From a bacterium (GTDB taxonomy: Bacteria > B130-G9): a stretch of 7,731 bases of DNA. Positions 5,827 to 7,731 of the stretch are shown here, in pieces. The DNA lies in contig JAGHCW010000148.1 in NCBI GenBank assembly GCA_021160245.1, forward strand, positions 1-7,731, written 5' to 3'. The translations under genes were made by a program, and so were the position numbers. Under the pieces are notes generated by a model. That model was not told where the DNA came from and did not search any database. It saw only the letters and a program-made list of their open reading frames with translations. Each line of letters starts with the position of its first letter. Positions within the stretch are counted from its first letter, which is position 1.

Positions 5827-6980
5827 CGCCGCGCGAGATTCTTGTCCCTCCTTTCTTTATTCAAAATAGTAAGCCATGTTATATCTTCATAGCAATCCGC
5901 GTTTTCCATGAAGGTAACAATTGGCAGTCCATAAGGATTCCCGGTGGGATAGCGAGCGTTGACGGATGGGGGGTGCATTGCGGCCTTGGATCTGTTAAAG
6001 TCAGGCTGGTAATTAATCTGGAGGTCCCAACCATCCTTCCAGAAATCAGCCCACCTCTTCACGTTCATGTTGAGCCCCTCCTGCTGAAAGTCAAATAGAG
6101 GGATATAGCGTGTTGAGAAAGGGTTAGTGTCCTCATAGGCATGCAATTGGCCTTCTGACGCGGCTACAATTATGGAATCGCCACACCGGCGCCCTATGGC
6201 CGGAGCCTCAGCGCTTCCGTAAATGGCCCAATTCCGCATAGTATGCAGCAAGAACCTCAACTTTGCCTTTGCGCCGAGGTGTCGAGTCATAAGCTGGACC
6301 TGGGAGAGCATGAAGCTTCGGAATCCATTGCCGTAGAATATCTCGAACATGGCCAAAAACCACCAAAAGGTCTCTTCCTTCGACAGATCAGGCATGCCAC
6401 TGCGGATTTTCGTCCCATCCTCCCGTGATCTCGCTAGCCAAGCATCATCAGGATCACGGTTCTGATACCGAAGAGTGTGGTCATAGATATTGTCAAATTC
6501 CCAGTTCCTTGGATAGCCAGGGAGAATTTCTTGATGCTGCTGCGAACCCAGAATTGTCTCCGGGATTGGCCAATTCAAGCCATCCTCCCGAACGATCTCT
6601 GCAAGACCAAATTCCAGTATCATATAGGTATTGACCTCGGACGCGGCCCTGGCCACATCATCGATTCTTCTTATGGCCTCGAGACTGACGTGGGTCACAG
6701 GATTAAATTTGGGCCCAACGCCGAAAAGCTCTCCCGCCATCCACAATGAGGCTGCATTAGCCAGACGAGTAGGCTTGATCTGCTTTATAGCATCCAGGTG
6801 TCGGTCCCAGCTGACGTTGGTGACTGTACTGCATATGCCGCATTCCACTGACTTCTTGAGACAGGAGATGAGGAACTCTTTCGTCAGGAGGCCGTCACCG
6901 ATGTGCCGTATTTGTTGCCTTAACTCTACGAGCTGAACGGCTGTCGGATCGGCGGCCCTCGGCTGGATGATCTGTGCCAT
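5772..6980 (-). CDS. TIM-barrel, glycoside-hydrolase-like protein of unknown specificity (frameshifted at 3' end)
   Basis: 402 residues before TAA; the last ones (CLAGDPRQD...) are probably out-of-frame. From memory it matches an uncharacterised glycosidase-like barrel family: WDRHLDAIKQIKPTRLANAA at about 58-77, NTYMILEFGLAEIV with PIPETIL near 118-143, then PDLSKEETFWWFLA and GFRSFMLSQVQLM, RNWAIYG, and a closing VTFMENADCYEDITWLTIL. In relatives I recall PDMSKxETxxW, GQVxLM and WGYDEITWF at these places. Acidic residues such as Glu of MILEFGLAE and Glu/Asp of YEDITW could line the active site, but none is proven. There is no signal peptide. AGGAGG at 6988-6993, 7 nt before ATG 6980, overlaps the stop of the preceding gene, so translation is coupled. 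The frame probably continues in the repeat module at 4999-5826. Confidence 0.75.
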   Translation of the reverse strand: MAQIIQPRAADPTAVQLVELRQQIRHIGDGLLTKEFLISCLKKSVECGICSTVTNVSWDRHLDAIKQIKPTRLANAASLWMAGELFGVGPKFNPVTHVSLEAIRRIDDVARAASEVNTYMILEFGLAEIVREDGLNWPIPETILGSQQHQEILPGYPRNWEFDNIYDHTLRYQNRDPDDAWLARSREDGTKIRSGMPDLSKEETFWWFLAMFEIFYGNGFRSFMLSQVQLMTRHLGAKAKLRFLLHTMRNWAIYGSAEAPAIGRRCGDSIIVAASEGQLHAYEDTNPFSTRYIPLFDFQQEGLNMNVKRWADFWKDGWDLQINYQPDFNRSKAAMHPPSVNARYPTGNPYGLPIVTFMENADCYEDITWLTILNKERRDKNLARRCLAGDPRQDPTCRAVIG

Positions 6981-6987
6981 GATCTAA

Positions 6988-6993
6988 CCTCCT
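6988..6993 (-). promoter_or_regulatory. Ribosome binding site overlapping the upstream stop codon
   Basis: AGGAGG on the minus strand, 7 nt before ATG 6980. It overlaps the TAG (6992-6994) of the gene at 6992-7708, which points to an operon with coupled translation of the two products. Confidence 0.85.
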
Positions 6994-7708
6994 ACAGAAC
7001 TTCAGAGTCTGAAAAAACAAATACGATCCTGCTCTTCAGCTCGGTCGACACCCCTAGACCTTGTTGGTCAGGCGTGACCTCGCGCGCCGGAATGAGCTCC
7101 ATGGCGGGGATAATCTCCGTCAGTGGGATTATCTCTTCGAGAGGAACGACTTCTTGAACCAGATGAACAATTTCGGCCGTTGGGCATGGAGGCACGCATA
7201 CCGGGCAAGCACCTGGCGGTAGGAACATCCCGCCTGATGCGCAAGACGCCAATGCTGTGGCCTCCGTCACGGGTCCCATCATTCCCACGTCCACGGTGTG
7301 ACCCTCGGTCACGCATTGCACGCCGATGGACTGCACGTATGCCTTCAGGATACCACTTGTAACCATCTTGCGCGCCTCGGATGAGATGACGGGCTGGCAT
7401 GGCCCAAATGTCTTTGCCGCCCAGGTGAAGTCCGTGTTTCCACCTTGAAGTGCGGCCGCGTATATGCTCATCGAATAGCCAGTGTCGCATTTTAGAATAG
7501 AGCCGACGATATCGAAGAATGTGTCACCGGCTGTGCTACCCAGCACCAAATTAGCGGAGAATGTGTAAACGTTGTCGCCGTAACCTCCTGTCGAGACGTA
7601 TGCGCCCGCAGTTGGATCAGATGCTATGTCTGCGGCAGTGAATGGGTTGTCCCAGCTGCCCCCCGTTACGGTGATGGTCAATGAGGGGCCATCAAACATT
7701 ATCGCCAT
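6992..7708 (-). CDS. Beta-rich protein with Cys cluster and hexapeptide repeat, unknown function
   Basis: 238 residues from ATG 7708, which has GGGAG at 7715-7719, 6 nt upstream; an in-frame TTG at 7729 is less likely. The first 110 residues are Gly/Thr/Ser-rich and strand-like (SLTITVTGGSWDNPFTAADI, YTFSANLVLG, TFFDIVGSILKCDTGYSMSI), similar in style to environmental surface or structural proteins, but I do not recognise a family. A Cys cluster follows: Cys156, 168, 171 and 175 (GACPVCVPPCP), which could bind a metal or form disulfides. Residues about 187-210 are four hexapeptides of pattern x-I/V-P-x-x-E. No signal peptide or membrane helix. It is the first gene seen of the minus-strand operon, its stop overlapping the next gene's ribosome binding site. 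Confidence 0.75.
   Translation of the reverse strand: MAIMFDGPSLTITVTGGSWDNPFTAADIASDPTAGAYVSTGGYGDNVYTFSANLVLGSTAGDTFFDIVGSILKCDTGYSMSIYAAALQGGNTDFTWAAKTFGPCQPVISSEARKMVTSGILKAYVQSIGVQCVTEGHTVDVGMMGPVTEATALASCASGGMFLPPGACPVCVPPCPTAEIVHLVQEVVPLEEIIPLTEIIPAMELIPAREVTPDQQGLGVSTELKSRIVFVFSDSEVL
7079..7150 (-). repeat. Four 18-bp tandem units coding hexapeptides x-[IV]-P-x-x-E
   Basis: On the minus strand, 7150-7133, 7132-7115, 7114-7097 and 7096-7079 encode VVPLEE, IIPLTE, IIPAME and LIPARE; a fifth, degenerate unit encodes VTPDQQ. The DNA has diverged at third positions while I/V, Pro and Glu are kept, so selection on the protein rather than recent slippage maintains it. The exact role is unknown; a Pro-Glu-rich stalk or linker is likely. 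Confidence 0.75.
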
Positions 7709-7731
7709 GATAGTCTCCCACGTTCTCAAAA

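Overview
The window looks like part of a chromosome from an uncultured bacterium. It is moderately GC-rich (about 55% by eye), with strong AGGAGG-type ribosome binding sites and tightly packed genes. Two lipoprotein signals with a non-Asp residue after the Cys suit a diderm cell. A dispersed-repeat type built on TTCGTG also occurs. I see no RNA gene, CRISPR array, transposase or integrase. The organism cannot be named from the sequence.

Left block, plus strand (18-1631): a D-2-hydroxyacid dehydrogenase followed 18 bp later by a RimJ/RimL-type GNAT acetyltransferase, probably one transcript. Convergent to it is a minus-strand membrane protein gene (about 1670-2223) whose last third lies in another reading frame. 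The 258-bp divergent gap upstream of it holds a 29-bp imperfect inverted repeat made of TTCGTG units.

Middle block, plus strand (2482-3254): two tandem 121-residue lipoproteins, each a minimal FMN-binding domain with the same SGAT flavinylation motif at the same position. They align without gaps at about 38% identity (hand count). They are likely periplasmic or surface flavin electron carriers.

Right block, minus strand (7708 down to 3293): a four-step operon. It encodes a beta-rich protein with a Cys cluster and an 18-bp/6-residue tandem repeat; a TIM-barrel, glycoside-hydrolase-like protein; a repeat (propeller-like) module; and a secreted parallel beta-helix protein with a C-terminal beta-sandwich. 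The barrel and repeat modules are probably one protein split by a frameshift, and the beta-helix gene is split the same way.

The most striking pattern is that three minus-strand genes are each interrupted by a reading-frame change of the same sense. Each is repaired by adding one base, in every case possible as a G in a coding-strand G run, and each break lies just upstream of a potential hairpin. Sequencing or assembly deletions, or real decay, are the likely explanations; recoding is a less likely alternative. Start codons were reassigned from shape-dalgarno evidence at 2482, 4968 and 7708.
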